Positions 1-10,000 of a stretch of DNA of 64,000 bases are shown here, one piece after another (position 1 is the stretch's first letter; each line of letters opens with the position of its first letter). Position numbers and translations under genes: made by a program. The notes below the pieces were generated by a model. That model was not told where the DNA came from and made no database searches. It worked only from the letters and a program-made list of their open reading frames with translations. This stretch comes from Diadema setosum. Its lineage: Eukaryota > Echinodermata > Echinoidea > Diadematoida > Diadematidae. The stretch covers positions 29,426,968 to 29,490,967 of the forward strand of contig CM067076.1 of assembly GCA_033980235.1 (NCBI GenBank). The letters are read 5' to 3'.

Positions 1-1333
1 TTTGTATATCAGATATACTTTGCAGGTCTTCTTGTGTGAATACGCTAGAGAAGTATTCATTCAGAATGTTTGCAATTTCACTGTCGGTTTGAGCAAGTTG
101 ACCATCCTCATTCACGAGATTCACAATACGACTCTTACTCTTCACCTTACTGTTGGCGTAACGCCAAAAGGCTTTGGGATTTTTGTCAATGTTCTCTACG
201 AGGTCTGCTTCAAAGTTTCTGCTAGCTGCTCTTGTAGCTTTCCTCAGTTGATTTCTTGCTTGTTTATAATCCTTTAAATCTTGTTCCCTTTCCTCTCTTG
301 TTCTATTATCATCTCTATAGCGTTTCCAGCAACGTGTCTTTTTCTTAGATAATTTCAAGATGGGTCTTGTTATGTAGATATTTCGTCTTTTGTCTTTACT
401 GTGCTTCCGTACAGGCACATGATTATCAACACACTCCTTTGTTTTCTGTAGAAATATATTCCATGCCTGTTCACAGCTCGTTTCTGTAAGATCTTTTTCC
501 CAGTCCATTGTCTCCAGTGTTTCATTCATAGTTATGTAGTCTCCTTTCTGATAGATTACACGTTTTTTCTCCTTTGTTGTCTCCTCTGTTTTCTGCAGAA
601 TGTCTAACACTGCTAATAAACACACATGATCACTCAGTCCTAGTGGAGGCAGATGATCAATTGAAGTAATCATATCAGCAGTATTGGTAAATGCTAGATC
701 AAGCACATTGGCTCTTTGTCCATTTCTAAAGCGTGTAGCCTCGTATACATGCTGGTGAAGAAACGATTCCTGTGTAGCAGTGAGGAACATGTTTGATGAG
801 TTATTGAGAGTAGAGTCCACATGTGCTCTCTTCCAATTAATATCAGGATAATTAAAATCCCCCATGATAAGTTTGTACTTCTCTCCACTCTCACTAACCA
901 GTTCCATGAGTTCGCATAATAATTTGTTGTTTTCCATCTTGCTAGATGGGCTCCTGTAGATGCATCCCACCAGAAGCTTGTCACTTCCTGTGAGTTGGAT
1001 AGTACACCAAATGTTTTCTGTGTAGTTCAAGTCAAACAAAATTTCTCGAGCTTTGAGATTTGTACTGACGTAAATCGCTAGGCCTCGGTGCTTATTTTCC
1101 TTGTCTATATTTGTAAATACATCATATCCTTCAACTTTAATCAGTTCATGCGATACATTAAGGGTGCCCGATTTCGGGATAACTTCACATATCATAATTA
1201 CTTCTGGGTTATGTTCTCCAACAAGTACTTGCAGTTCATCTATTTTGTTTATAAGAGAGTCTGCATTTGTATATAATACCTTGAATTTGTTCTGATGATT
1301 GTGCTCGACACATCTAAGCTCTAGTCCTCCCAT
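1..1333 (-). CDS. LINE ORF2, N-terminal endonuclease part (partial, runs off left edge)
   Basis: An open frame of 444 codons starts at ATG 1333-1331 and is still open at the window edge. It encodes an APE-type endonuclease of a non-LTR retrotransposon, which nicks target DNA for target-primed reverse transcription. Visible motifs in order are YTNADSLINK near the start, the YRSPSS strand, the catalytic-type GDFNYPDINW, LDLAFTN and the terminal GLSDH. After these comes the basic linker usual before the reverse transcriptase, ending near NEYFSSVFT. The reverse transcriptase lies outside the window. The frame is the same as that of the upstream ORF1, separated only by one TGA and eight codons. 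Family knowledge places this with CR1/L2-like LINEs; I cannot name the exact clade without the RT. Confidence 0.85.
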   Translation of the reverse strand, partial: MGGLELRCVEHNHQNKFKVLYTNADSLINKIDELQVLVGEHNPEVIMICEVIPKSGTLNVSHELIKVEGYDVFTNIDKENKHRGLAIYVSTNLKAREILFDLNYTENIWCTIQLTGSDKLLVGCIYRSPSSKMENNKLLCELMELVSESGEKYKLIMGDFNYPDINWKRAHVDSTLNNSSNMFLTATQESFLHQHVYEATRFRNGQRANVLDLAFTNTADMITSIDHLPPLGLSDHVCLLAVLDILQKTEETTKEKKRVIYQKGDYITMNETLETMDWEKDLTETSCEQAWNIFLQKTKECVDNHVPVRKHSKDKRRNIYITRPILKLSKKKTRCWKRYRDDNRTREEREQDLKDYKQARNQLRKATRAASRNFEADLVENIDKNPKAFWRYANSKVKSKSRIVNLVNEDGQLAQTDSEIANILNEYFSSVFTQEDLQSISDIQ

Positions 1334-1357
1334 GGGTCCTCCATTATTATGGCCGAG

Positions 1358-2854
1358 TCATTGGGTCTTTGGAGACCCGCCTACTGCTCCAAATACTCCA
1401 TCTACTTGAATGTCATTATCATCATCTATGTAGTGTGGCTTATGTAGAGCTGAATCCAGAGTGCTTTCCGGTGGATACGCTTCAAGATTCGCTTCACTTG
1501 GCTTTCCTTTGTCTCTGTTGCCCTTCACCTTTTTTGGCTGATTCTTCCTCCATCTTGTCACAATTTTTCCCTGACGTATCATTAGGTCCTGTTCCCCGTT
1601 TTCTCTCCTCTGCTTGAGTTCTTGTCTTAATTTCCAGCTTTCCTCCCTTTGTTGTCTTGTCATATCCGGGGATATGTATGTGTCCTTCCATTTGTCTGTT
1701 TGTCGCAGCCTCCTAGATGCAGACAGTACTTCACTTTTCATGTGTGGGCTCTCCAAATGGATCAGAAGGGCTCTGGGTTTTGACGTCTTACTCTGCCGTT
1801 TACTTCCAAGGCGAATGGCTTTAACTATTTGGATGTTGTGTACTTTAAGGCCATTTTTGGTGATGTCTAGGACTGCTTTCTTGTCTTCCGCAACCCTGTC
1901 GTGCAATTGCTCTTGTTGGGACTCAGGTATGTTGTAGAAAACAACATTATTCTTTCTCTTTTCTCTGTCCATGATCTCCTCCATTGTAGTCATAGTCACA
2001 ACATTCCCGACTTCATATTTCGAGTCAAAGTTACCTTCATCAGAACTGTCTCTATCAGTATCAGTTGTGCTGTTTGCTTTTCCCTTGGGCTTAGGTCTTT
2101 GTAGTACAGTAATTGCAGGATTTGGTAATCCTCCTTTGACCTTAGCATCCACTTCAGCCTGATCTCTACACACATCAGCATAAGATTTTCTGAGCTTTTT
2201 AACTCCATCATTCACCATCTCTTTCATTGTTTCCTGTGCATTTTTCAGTATCTTCTCTACGGTTTCCTTCATTTCACTTTCTACATTGTTACATAGGTTT
2301 TTTGTTACATTTTTGCTGCTTATTCTGATTTTTGCTGCTTCAATTGCAATTGATTCACAATCTCTGCAGAACCAGTGGGCTCTGTTCTTATCGTCAGTGA
2401 AGAAATGATACATGTCTAGTGTCACATGGTGACAATCCAGGCACGACCACCTCTCGCATGCTTCACACTCAATCATATGGGTCATGCCCTCTTCATTACA
2501 GTACTCACAGATATATATGTCCTTTTTGCTTGATTCCTTCTTACCACGTGCACGACCGAAGTCCTTTCTTTTCTCCTGATCGCGGCTGTAGTTGCTTGAG
2601 TCGGCAAAGGTTACAGTTCGTTTTGCTTTAGAACTGGCTTGTTTCTTGGTTCCGGTACGTTTAGATGCATACGTACGTTCAGGCCCTTTATCAACATCCG
2701 GGTGATGGCTTGTTGTAGTAGGCTCTTTCAATACAACTTCTGATGAGGTGTCATCATCAATTTCAGAATCATTTACATTCCCATCCTGAATGCTAGGATT
2801 TTTATCTTTGCTGAAAGGTGATAACCTAGAAAGAGTTTTCTGAAGTGTATCCAT
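1358..2854 (-). CDS. LINE ORF1 protein with PHD-like zinc finger (498 aa)
   Basis: This is the first ORF of the left LINE. The N-terminal ~100 residues are acidic then basic and look disordered. A zinc-finger module at residues 116-166 has Cys pairs at 116/119, 130/133, 138/141 and 163/166 with WFCRDC at its end. This resembles the PHD fingers known in ORF1 of some CR1 elements, but a Cys stands where the PHD His is usual. A lysine-rich helical stretch follows. A C-terminal region begins around NNVVFYNIPES and resembles the RRM/CTD-like RNA-binding part of LINE ORF1 proteins. The product is expected to bind element RNA as a chaperone. The start at 2854 is the first ATG of the frame. The frame is intact, which suggests a young copy. 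Confidence 0.8.
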   Translation of the reverse strand: MDTLQKTLSRLSPFSKDKNPSIQDGNVNDSEIDDDTSSEVVLKEPTTTSHHPDVDKGPERTYASKRTGTKKQASSKAKRTVTFADSSNYSRDQEKRKDFGRARGKKESSKKDIYICEYCNEEGMTHMIECEACERWSCLDCHHVTLDMYHFFTDDKNRAHWFCRDCESIAIEAAKIRISSKNVTKNLCNNVESEMKETVEKILKNAQETMKEMVNDGVKKLRKSYADVCRDQAEVDAKVKGGLPNPAITVLQRPKPKGKANSTTDTDRDSSDEGNFDSKYEVGNVVTMTTMEEIMDREKRKNNVVFYNIPESQQEQLHDRVAEDKKAVLDITKNGLKVHNIQIVKAIRLGSKRQSKTSKPRALLIHLESPHMKSEVLSASRRLRQTDKWKDTYISPDMTRQQREESWKLRQELKQRRENGEQDLMIRQGKIVTRWRKNQPKKVKGNRDKGKPSEANLEAYPPESTLDSALHKPHYIDDDNDIQVDGVFGAVGGSPKTQ

Positions 2855-3181
2855 TTTTCAGGCTTCTCCACTATTCCTGATTCCTTTGGGTTGCATGACC
2901 TCTGTGTAACCTTGTCAGTTGCGTGCAACTTGCCTGTAGGCTATGAAGTACGCGTGCCTGGTTGAATGGCCGTGAGTACCCTGACCTGGGCACTGGCCTG
3001 GCCTTGAACTTTGCTGTAGGCACCCCAAAAATTGGCACCTAAAATTGAGCTTTTTGAAGCAAAAATGATTTGCCAAAAGTCGACTGGATTGCTCAGAAAT
3101 GATCAAAAGGTCATATGCAAGTAACCATTTCCGTATTTTTGAGCAGAAAAGGGTATTTGTGAAAATTTTCTTGCAGAAAAA

Positions 3182-3475
3182 TCAGAGCAACGAAAAAGAC
3201 GTCCGACTCCTGCGCCTGCGCACTCCAGGTTCCCTGTTTGAAAGAGGTAGCGATGGGGTCAGAACTGTTGCGGGGACGGATATCATGGAGTTCTTAATGC
3301 AGTAGATCATTGCAACCTTTGCCTGTGCTCTTCTTTCTTGCAGGGATGGCCATTGAAGTTTTTGAAGCATGGCTGTGACACTGCTTGTTCTGTGATGGTC
3401 ATTGCAGACGAAACGTGCATACCTCCTCTGGATCATTTCCAGTTTCATGATATTTGCCTGGGTGAGGGGATCCCA
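3182..3475 (-). pseudogene. 5'-truncated LINE ORF2 C-terminal fragment
   Basis: Read on the minus strand from 3475, the frame gives WDPLTQANI, then KLEMIQRRYARFV, then SVTAMLQKL and QWPSLQERR. This is the conserved post-RT C-terminal region of CR1/L2-type ORF2. Upstream of the Trp the frame meets a stop, so the copy is 5'-truncated, the common outcome of incomplete reverse transcription. It sits directly upstream of the other LINE in the same orientation. Confidence 0.7.
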
Positions 3476-3721
3476 GATTTAGGCCTAGGCCCTACTGTGT
3501 CTGTGTATTTACTAGTTTTACCCTCGCCGGCCTCGGCCATGTCGATTGTCGGCATTGAAACTATCGTCTTCTTTCGTGGTCTTGACCACTTGTTGACCTT
3601 TGTATCGAATCTTTTGTTTTGCAGGATGTCCAACTAAACGTGATGTTCATAATCATAGTTTAGACACAGTTTTTAAAAACAAAATGATCAATTAAATTTG
3701 ACACTTGCCGTACCGTAAATT

Positions 3722-3934
3722 TTAGGTCGCAGGCATTGTGCCTGCTGGCCTACAGAGGTGTTTACCTTGTGACTCGGGGGTCGCCGGTCTCCCGGTTGTT
3801 CGGCCGTGCTTCGCTGTTGTCTGACTGTGGTGAGTGTCATCAATATCGCCAGACGAAGATGTTATCCTTTTCTTTGGTTTCTGCTCAAATCTGAAACGGT
3901 CCAGAAGTGACGACATTCCTGAAGAAGAAGCCAT
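3722..3934 (-). other. short unassigned ORF (70 aa), possible exon
   Basis: An ORF starts MASSSGMSSLLDRFRFEQKP and is rich in Ser, Lys, Arg and Thr, with locally raised GC and CpG compared with its surroundings. A second basic ORF follows at 3633-3445 in the same direction. I do not recognise either one. They could be the start of a host gene on the minus strand, the N-terminus of another LINE ORF1, or chance ORFs. Confidence 0.2.
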
Positions 3935-5392
3935 TCTATTGGATTCTAATCAAATAATCACTGATGTGACATTTACCGCAGTAAAGACGTCGTGCACTGT
4001 GAAGTTTTCACTGATTTTCGTTGGATCAACTGCTTGTTCTGGCAAAATTATGTACAGCATGCATTCGTTCACGGGAAAATTTACACAATACGTGCGTGTC
4101 TTTTCATGCAAACAGCACCACCGGCTGTAGTGCGCGCACCGGTGTTGTTTGTCTACCAAGCACGCTTCTATTTGTCTCGAGATAAAAATCAATTGAAAAA
4201 AAAAAAAAACCGAATCCTTATCAATTTCCCTAATCTGCATCTTATATGTTCTGTCAAAAATTACTCTAATGTTATCTGGCATAAATTTTGATAGAAATGT
4301 ATGATAAGCGATAAAACATCACACGTATCTTTCTTTTTATATTCTAGATGTCTGAATTGAGGCTAAACCGACTTCAATAGTTTGAACTCAGTTGAACTTT
4401 TCCGTATGTTGTGTCTGGATGGATTCAGCTGAAATTTTTGTCGTTGTTGTTGTGTTCGTTCTTGGCATTCTGCTCTTGTTCATTGTCGGAAAATACATGT
4501 ACAAAATGTATCTGACGATAGGTCCTATTAAAAATATCAAACTTCATGATTTTCTTTAGTAGACCTAGTCAAATACATTGAAATTTCACAGTTGGAGCGA
4601 CTAGCTCAAAGTTGTTCTTCATTTAGAGGAGAATGATGTTCTTCGTAGTGAATTTGAGCGGCATCAAATCTGCATGGTTCCTTCAATTTCGAATTAATTT
4701 CACGTGTGTGTGTGTGTATGTGTGTGTGTGTGTGTGTGTGTGTTTAACGGAATGATTGAAAGAAGCCTGAAAAAGCATCATAATGAGCAGAAACACACTC
4801 AGAAAATCACACAAATTTTGCTGCGATCATTAGAGGCCGACTTTGCCATATTATAATGTCTCGTGTGGATCATTCAAAACAAAACAAACAACAACAAACA
4901 AACTTCATGCCTAGACGTAGGACCTACCTGCTAGTACGTGTAATTCGATTTTTTTTTTTTTTCATTCTTATCCATGTATCCATAAAGTATGTTCTTGGCA
5001 TTTTACAAGGCCGCTTTTGCCGTCGTTTGGAGCGGTGAAATTATAAAGTCTCTAAGTTATTGATTATAACTGTACCGAATTTTGAGGATTTTTGAACGGA
5101 TTTGAATGATGTTTCTTATTGGCAGAACAAATTTGAGTAATTACAAAAGGAAATTCAAATGGGAAACCGGTGATGTATATGACCACAATTCAATGTCTTA
5201 ATAAAAATGTTTTTTTTTTGCGATGTGTTCAGGCTAATGTAGCTGTTATTTTCTTCCTATTTTCTGCGTGGAATACCTCAAGGTAAAGCGCTCTTTTTAT
5301 GACCTTGAATATATATATTATTATTATTGTTATTATTTTTATTATCATTATTATTATTGTTATTATTATTATTATCATTATTATTATCATTA

Positions 5393-5424
<32 letters not shown>

Positions 5425-6187
5425 CATCATCATTATAACGTATACCTATATCTCATTCTTTATGGTTTTGTCGACATCATGCATTGTTGTAAAGTTCTTA
5501 AAGATATAAAGGGCAACTACACGGACTCAAGCAAAACCTATTGTTTGATTTCCGCCCCATTAGTTTTCACCTGACGACTTTGCTTAATCTCTAATGTTAT
5601 GTGGAAAAATGTACCTGTTATTGATATCTATGTTATTTTGTCATTATTCAGAATCATCTGATTTGCAGTTTCACATCAGTCATTCTATATGCACTTCTAT
5701 TGTTCCCAAACAAATGAAGTCAAATCCCTTTGTCATAGGAAAATTCAAACTATTCATCATAGAGAAAAATGATAACATACTAAAATTTAGAGACAATATT
5801 CCTCATCCTATTGCTTACGGAGTTAGATTTTATATCGTGGCTACGTAGGCCCTAGAAGGTCAGGCTGAACTTGCCATTATTCTGAAGATGAAGCAGGCAC
5901 GATATGAATTCCGCCATGACAAGGGCAGCGAAAAGGGGAGGGTGGGCTGCACCAGCCCCCCCCCCCCCCATCATTTTGAATAATGATGAATTTATAGATT
6001 ATGATGACGTAAAGTGCTGTGAAATATATTTTTTTATTTATTTATTTTTTTTTTTTGTAAAAGCGCCATAACAAGGAGTGGAATGAGACGTCTCACCTCC
6101 CTGGCTATGCAAAATTTTTACTTATTGCATCAACTCTCCAATCCTCCCTGCAGTGTTTGTTATAACCTACTGTCATAGTTATACTCG
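3935..6187. other. gene-free stretch with microsatellites
   Basis: No coding signal was found. The stretch holds a GT/TG microsatellite (about 4704-4743), an ATT/ATC trinucleotide microsatellite (about 5318-5436), a poly-C run (about 5957-5969) and T/TTTA-rich DNA (about 6030-6055). ORFs over the ATT run are low-complexity artefacts. Confidence 0.7.
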
Positions 6188-6379
6188 TTGTTTACAGATA
6201 ACATTGCAAATATTGGGCGAACTACAGAAACGAGTTCGGACAACAACGCAGCTTGCACTCCAGTATCAGGAAGTTGGATTTCACAATGGTTGCACAATAT
6301 TTGCACGGCAGTATTGAATAACTGTCATGTGACTGATCAGGTGACCACACCACAAGCTGAGCAGGTTCGGTATGCATGT

Positions 6380-6516
6380 GATGCACATCTGATCACACAT
6401 CCCCGATTCCCCGATGCCCACAACCGAAGCGGCGAGGCGGTAGAACGACACTGCTTGCTTTGCCTCGTCTTCTCCTGAGGGGTCCTGCGTAGTGGGCCGT
6501 GGTTACTAAAACAAAG
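6380..6516 (+). other. putative 5' UTR exon of PEBP-A
   Basis: A CpG-richer stretch ends in a strong donor, ACAAAG|GTGAGTAAAG, after base 6516. No ATG-led frame continuous with the downstream coding exon is apparent, so this would be a noncoding first exon spliced to the exon carrying the PEBP-A start at 7030. The upstream end and the transcription start cannot be fixed from sequence. Confidence 0.4.
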
Positions 6517-7029
6517 GTGAGTAAAGCGTTGTTACTTGTGACAAGTTGTGTTCAACAGTCTTTCTGTACGACGGGATGCAAAATTGTTGTTTATAAATTA
6601 TAAATGTTTAGATTGAAGCCTAGACCATTTCATGATTTGGCACTGCATCGCAGAGCTCAGAGCTTGCGGGCTCGCTCGAGACTCGTCCTCAGTTCCTGCA
6701 AGGGCATTGGCATTGTCGCATTGATTTCTTGCAGCCGCGTTTTGACGTAATACAATATTGTAGATTCTTTTCATGTGCCAGAATTTCAAAATATCTATAA
6801 ATTTAGATTCAGTTAGTGGTATATACAGTTAGGTGTGTTTCAGTAGTGAATCTGTGTTTCGGAAATGATGTGCTTTGATCACTATTCCGAAAGAAAAAAG
6901 GAAAACTGTGGGACTGTAACTTAGTGTTGGTTGGTTGTCATCAGAGTTCGGTAATTGGGAAGATTTTTTTTTTTCATTTGTTTCATATTGTAATATATTC
7001 ACAGAAAAAGAAGAAGAACAACAACAACA

Positions 7030-10000
7030 ATGGCATCCCCAAGATGGGAGGAGCTTGGTGTCAAGCCAGACGTCATCGACAAGGCTCCGCCCCTAAGAGC
7101 AGAGATCGTATACCCTTCCGGGGTATCATGTGACTTTGGGAATGAGCTCACTCCAACACAGGTCAGTGCGCTTCACTCATAGTCATTGTTAGAATTTGAT
7201 CAGAGTGTTTGCTAGAGTGCTTTATTGATTTTCATGTCATCTAATTCATTTTAAAAGTTCTAAATCATCTCATTTTGATAATAATACTGATCTTGATGAG
7301 ACAGAGTAGGTGCCTCTGTCATGCCTTGGAGAATGAAATTGGTTGTTATCTGATATATACAGTAGCAGGGCTTGACATAAGTGGCCCAGGGCCGCTAAGA
7401 ATTGATGTCGGGCCACCAAATTTCCAAAAAGGTTTTCTTTTGGTGACCAGATTAGACAACTAAGCTTCAAACGGATTGTTAAATTTGCTTATATTTCAGG
7501 CCACTATCTCTTTCAGGCCATTGGCATTGGATTTTCAAATTTAAAGATTTTAGTGGCCCACACTGTTTATATACCGTTCTCACTAGAGAACAGTGACCAC
7601 AAGTGACCACAAGTGACCACACGATCCTCCTGCAAATGCACCCAATTTCTCGCAAGAATCAAAATTCAAAACTGGAGATACAACCACGAAAGGAACAATG
7701 GTGCATGGTGGAACCAAAAGGACCAATAATCAAAACGCATCAATGTGAAATTTGCTGGGAAAACACGGTCATTGTAAATCGAGATCTGGATCTGACTGAA
7801 GTGCTCATCAGCTTAGTCCCATATGCTTCACTACGTTATGTTGCAGCAAAGCATCGACAAGAACACCCAGGGGTGAGTTTCCCGTTGGCGAGGTGAGGTT
7901 GGCTTATTGTATGAGACTACCCGTACCATCTCATCTTTGATATCATCTTTGATATTATCCCACTGTGAAATACCATGGCGAAATCAAAACGCAAACATTC
8001 TTTGAAAACTAACACTTTCTATGGAAAACCCGGAACTGAAGACTTCCGTTGTAAGCTCCCAAAACATATTACCAATGATAGCATATACACTGTGTTACAT
8101 CATCTCCTGAAACATGACATTGGGGATGCAGCTCTGGAAGAGGAGCAGATAGAGTATCTAACTGGAGAACTGAAAATGATATATGCAAATCTAAACGTGG
8201 AAATAGCTAGACATTACAGCAATATTGCCATCCAAAATGGCCGCCACCATTTCAGCAGGGTCACTTCCAATGGAATTCTTTTCGACAATACGCTATTAGA
8301 TACATCCATTCAGGGCAACCCGTCAACCTCCCCAAATCGGATCAGCAATACTGCCACACCTGCTAGCCCTATTGTCATGTCTGACAGTCCCAACGCCCAT
8401 GACAATGACCATAGCCCCGTGGATTCTTCAATGTGTCTCCAGAATTTATCACTCCAAGTCAAACACCTCTCGAAAGAAGTGAATGATCTTCGGGTGCTCG
8501 TCAATGCACTAACTCCACAAAACAATGAAAGTGACCGGCATGTAATCGAGAGAATCAATGGCCTTACTACTTCAACGGGGGAGCATCAAACATCTGCCCA
8601 ACATCCTAGCGCTGACGAACAACTGAGAGCTTACCGTGACAAACACAAAGTACAACATGCCTCGCTAATCACACCCCAATCTGTGACTTCAGAAGGAGCC
8701 TCTCTTCTAATCATTGGTGACTCAATGACAAAAAAGATAGTACCTTCGAGATTATCAAAGCGACGACGAGTTGCTAGCAAATCCCTCCCTGGTGCGCGGA
8801 TAGAGGATGCATTTGAGGCAACATGTGCAGCGGCCAATCAACATCAGCCTGATGAAATACTCCTCCATCTGGGGACGAATAATCTACCCCATGACGATGA
8901 CAACGAGGTGATTGCCAAATTAGCATCTCTGGCTGACCAGATAGTAGAGGAAACTAGTGCTTCTGCCATCACACTCTCATCGATCATACATCGCGCAAAT
9001 GAAACAACAAAGGAATTCAGCAAAGTGGAAGACGTAAACAGAGGTCTCAAACTTCTAGCCAATAAGCACGGCTGGTCATTCATCGACAACAGCAACATCG
9101 ACCCTCGCTCACACCTGTCGGTAGATGGCATACATCTAAATGGCTTCGGCATTCGTGCTCTCGCTATAAACTACATAGCACACATTCGCGGAAACACAAC
9201 GCGTATCACCGATGAGTCATCGCCGAGTTTTTGGCAGCACCATCATCAGAAATTCCGTCGGAGACCGAAAGGGAGGGTATTCCCTCGCGATTGGATGGAC
9301 AGTCTAGAGACCGCCAAAAGGCTGCTGAACCCCAACCACTGAACTCTGATGGTCAAGTATATGAACACCTAGTAGATTGTCACATTTCAAATACAGATTT
9401 ATGTGGGCTGAAAATACGTCACCCCAATGTCAACTCGCTCCCCAGTATAAGTCGTGAGATTAAAGCAAATCCTTTGATTAGTACTCAACTGGAAAATTTT
9501 ACCGGATTGAAAGTAGCACATATTAATGTCTGTAGCCTCCTGCCTAAAATAGATGAAATTCGGTATATTTTGATTACATTTAATTTTGATATTTTGTGCA
9601 TTTCTGAAACGTGGCTCCATGAACAAATTGGAGATCATGAGATTCTGATAGAGGGTTATAATATTATAAGAAAGGATCGTGTGTGTAAAAGAGGAGGAGG
9701 TGTTTGTTTATATGTGAGAATTTCTTTAACTACAACCGATAAAAGTGATTTTATTGAGGAATATGATATTGAGTCAGTATTAATTGAACTGAAATGTAAG
9801 AAAATGAATTTATTGGTAAGTTGTATATACCGTCCCCCTAATGCTGGAAATGAGTTTTTTGAGATATGTACCAGTATGTTTGAGAAATTATTAATGGATA
9901 ACAAGGAATTTATTATTTTGGGTGATTTTAATGTTGATTATAGTGGTGGAAATAACTCACCAATTCATGCATTAGAATGTCTTTTCTCTTTACATCAGCT

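Larger units (their letters stand above)
1..3176 (-). mobile_element. CR1-like LINE, 5' half, ORFs intact in window
   Basis: This element holds ORF1 (2854-1358) and the start of ORF2 (1333-1), both open, in the canonical LINE order on the minus strand. The ~320 bases upstream of ORF1 (2855-3176) hold no gene and are probably its 5' UTR. The upper boundary is a guess, placed where a different LINE 3' fragment begins at 3182. The 3' half lies outside the window. Confidence 0.75.

Noticed and set aside
5318..5436. Hydrophobic Ile/Tyr/Leu-rich ORFs suggesting membrane proteins
   Set aside because: They are translations of the ATT trinucleotide microsatellite.
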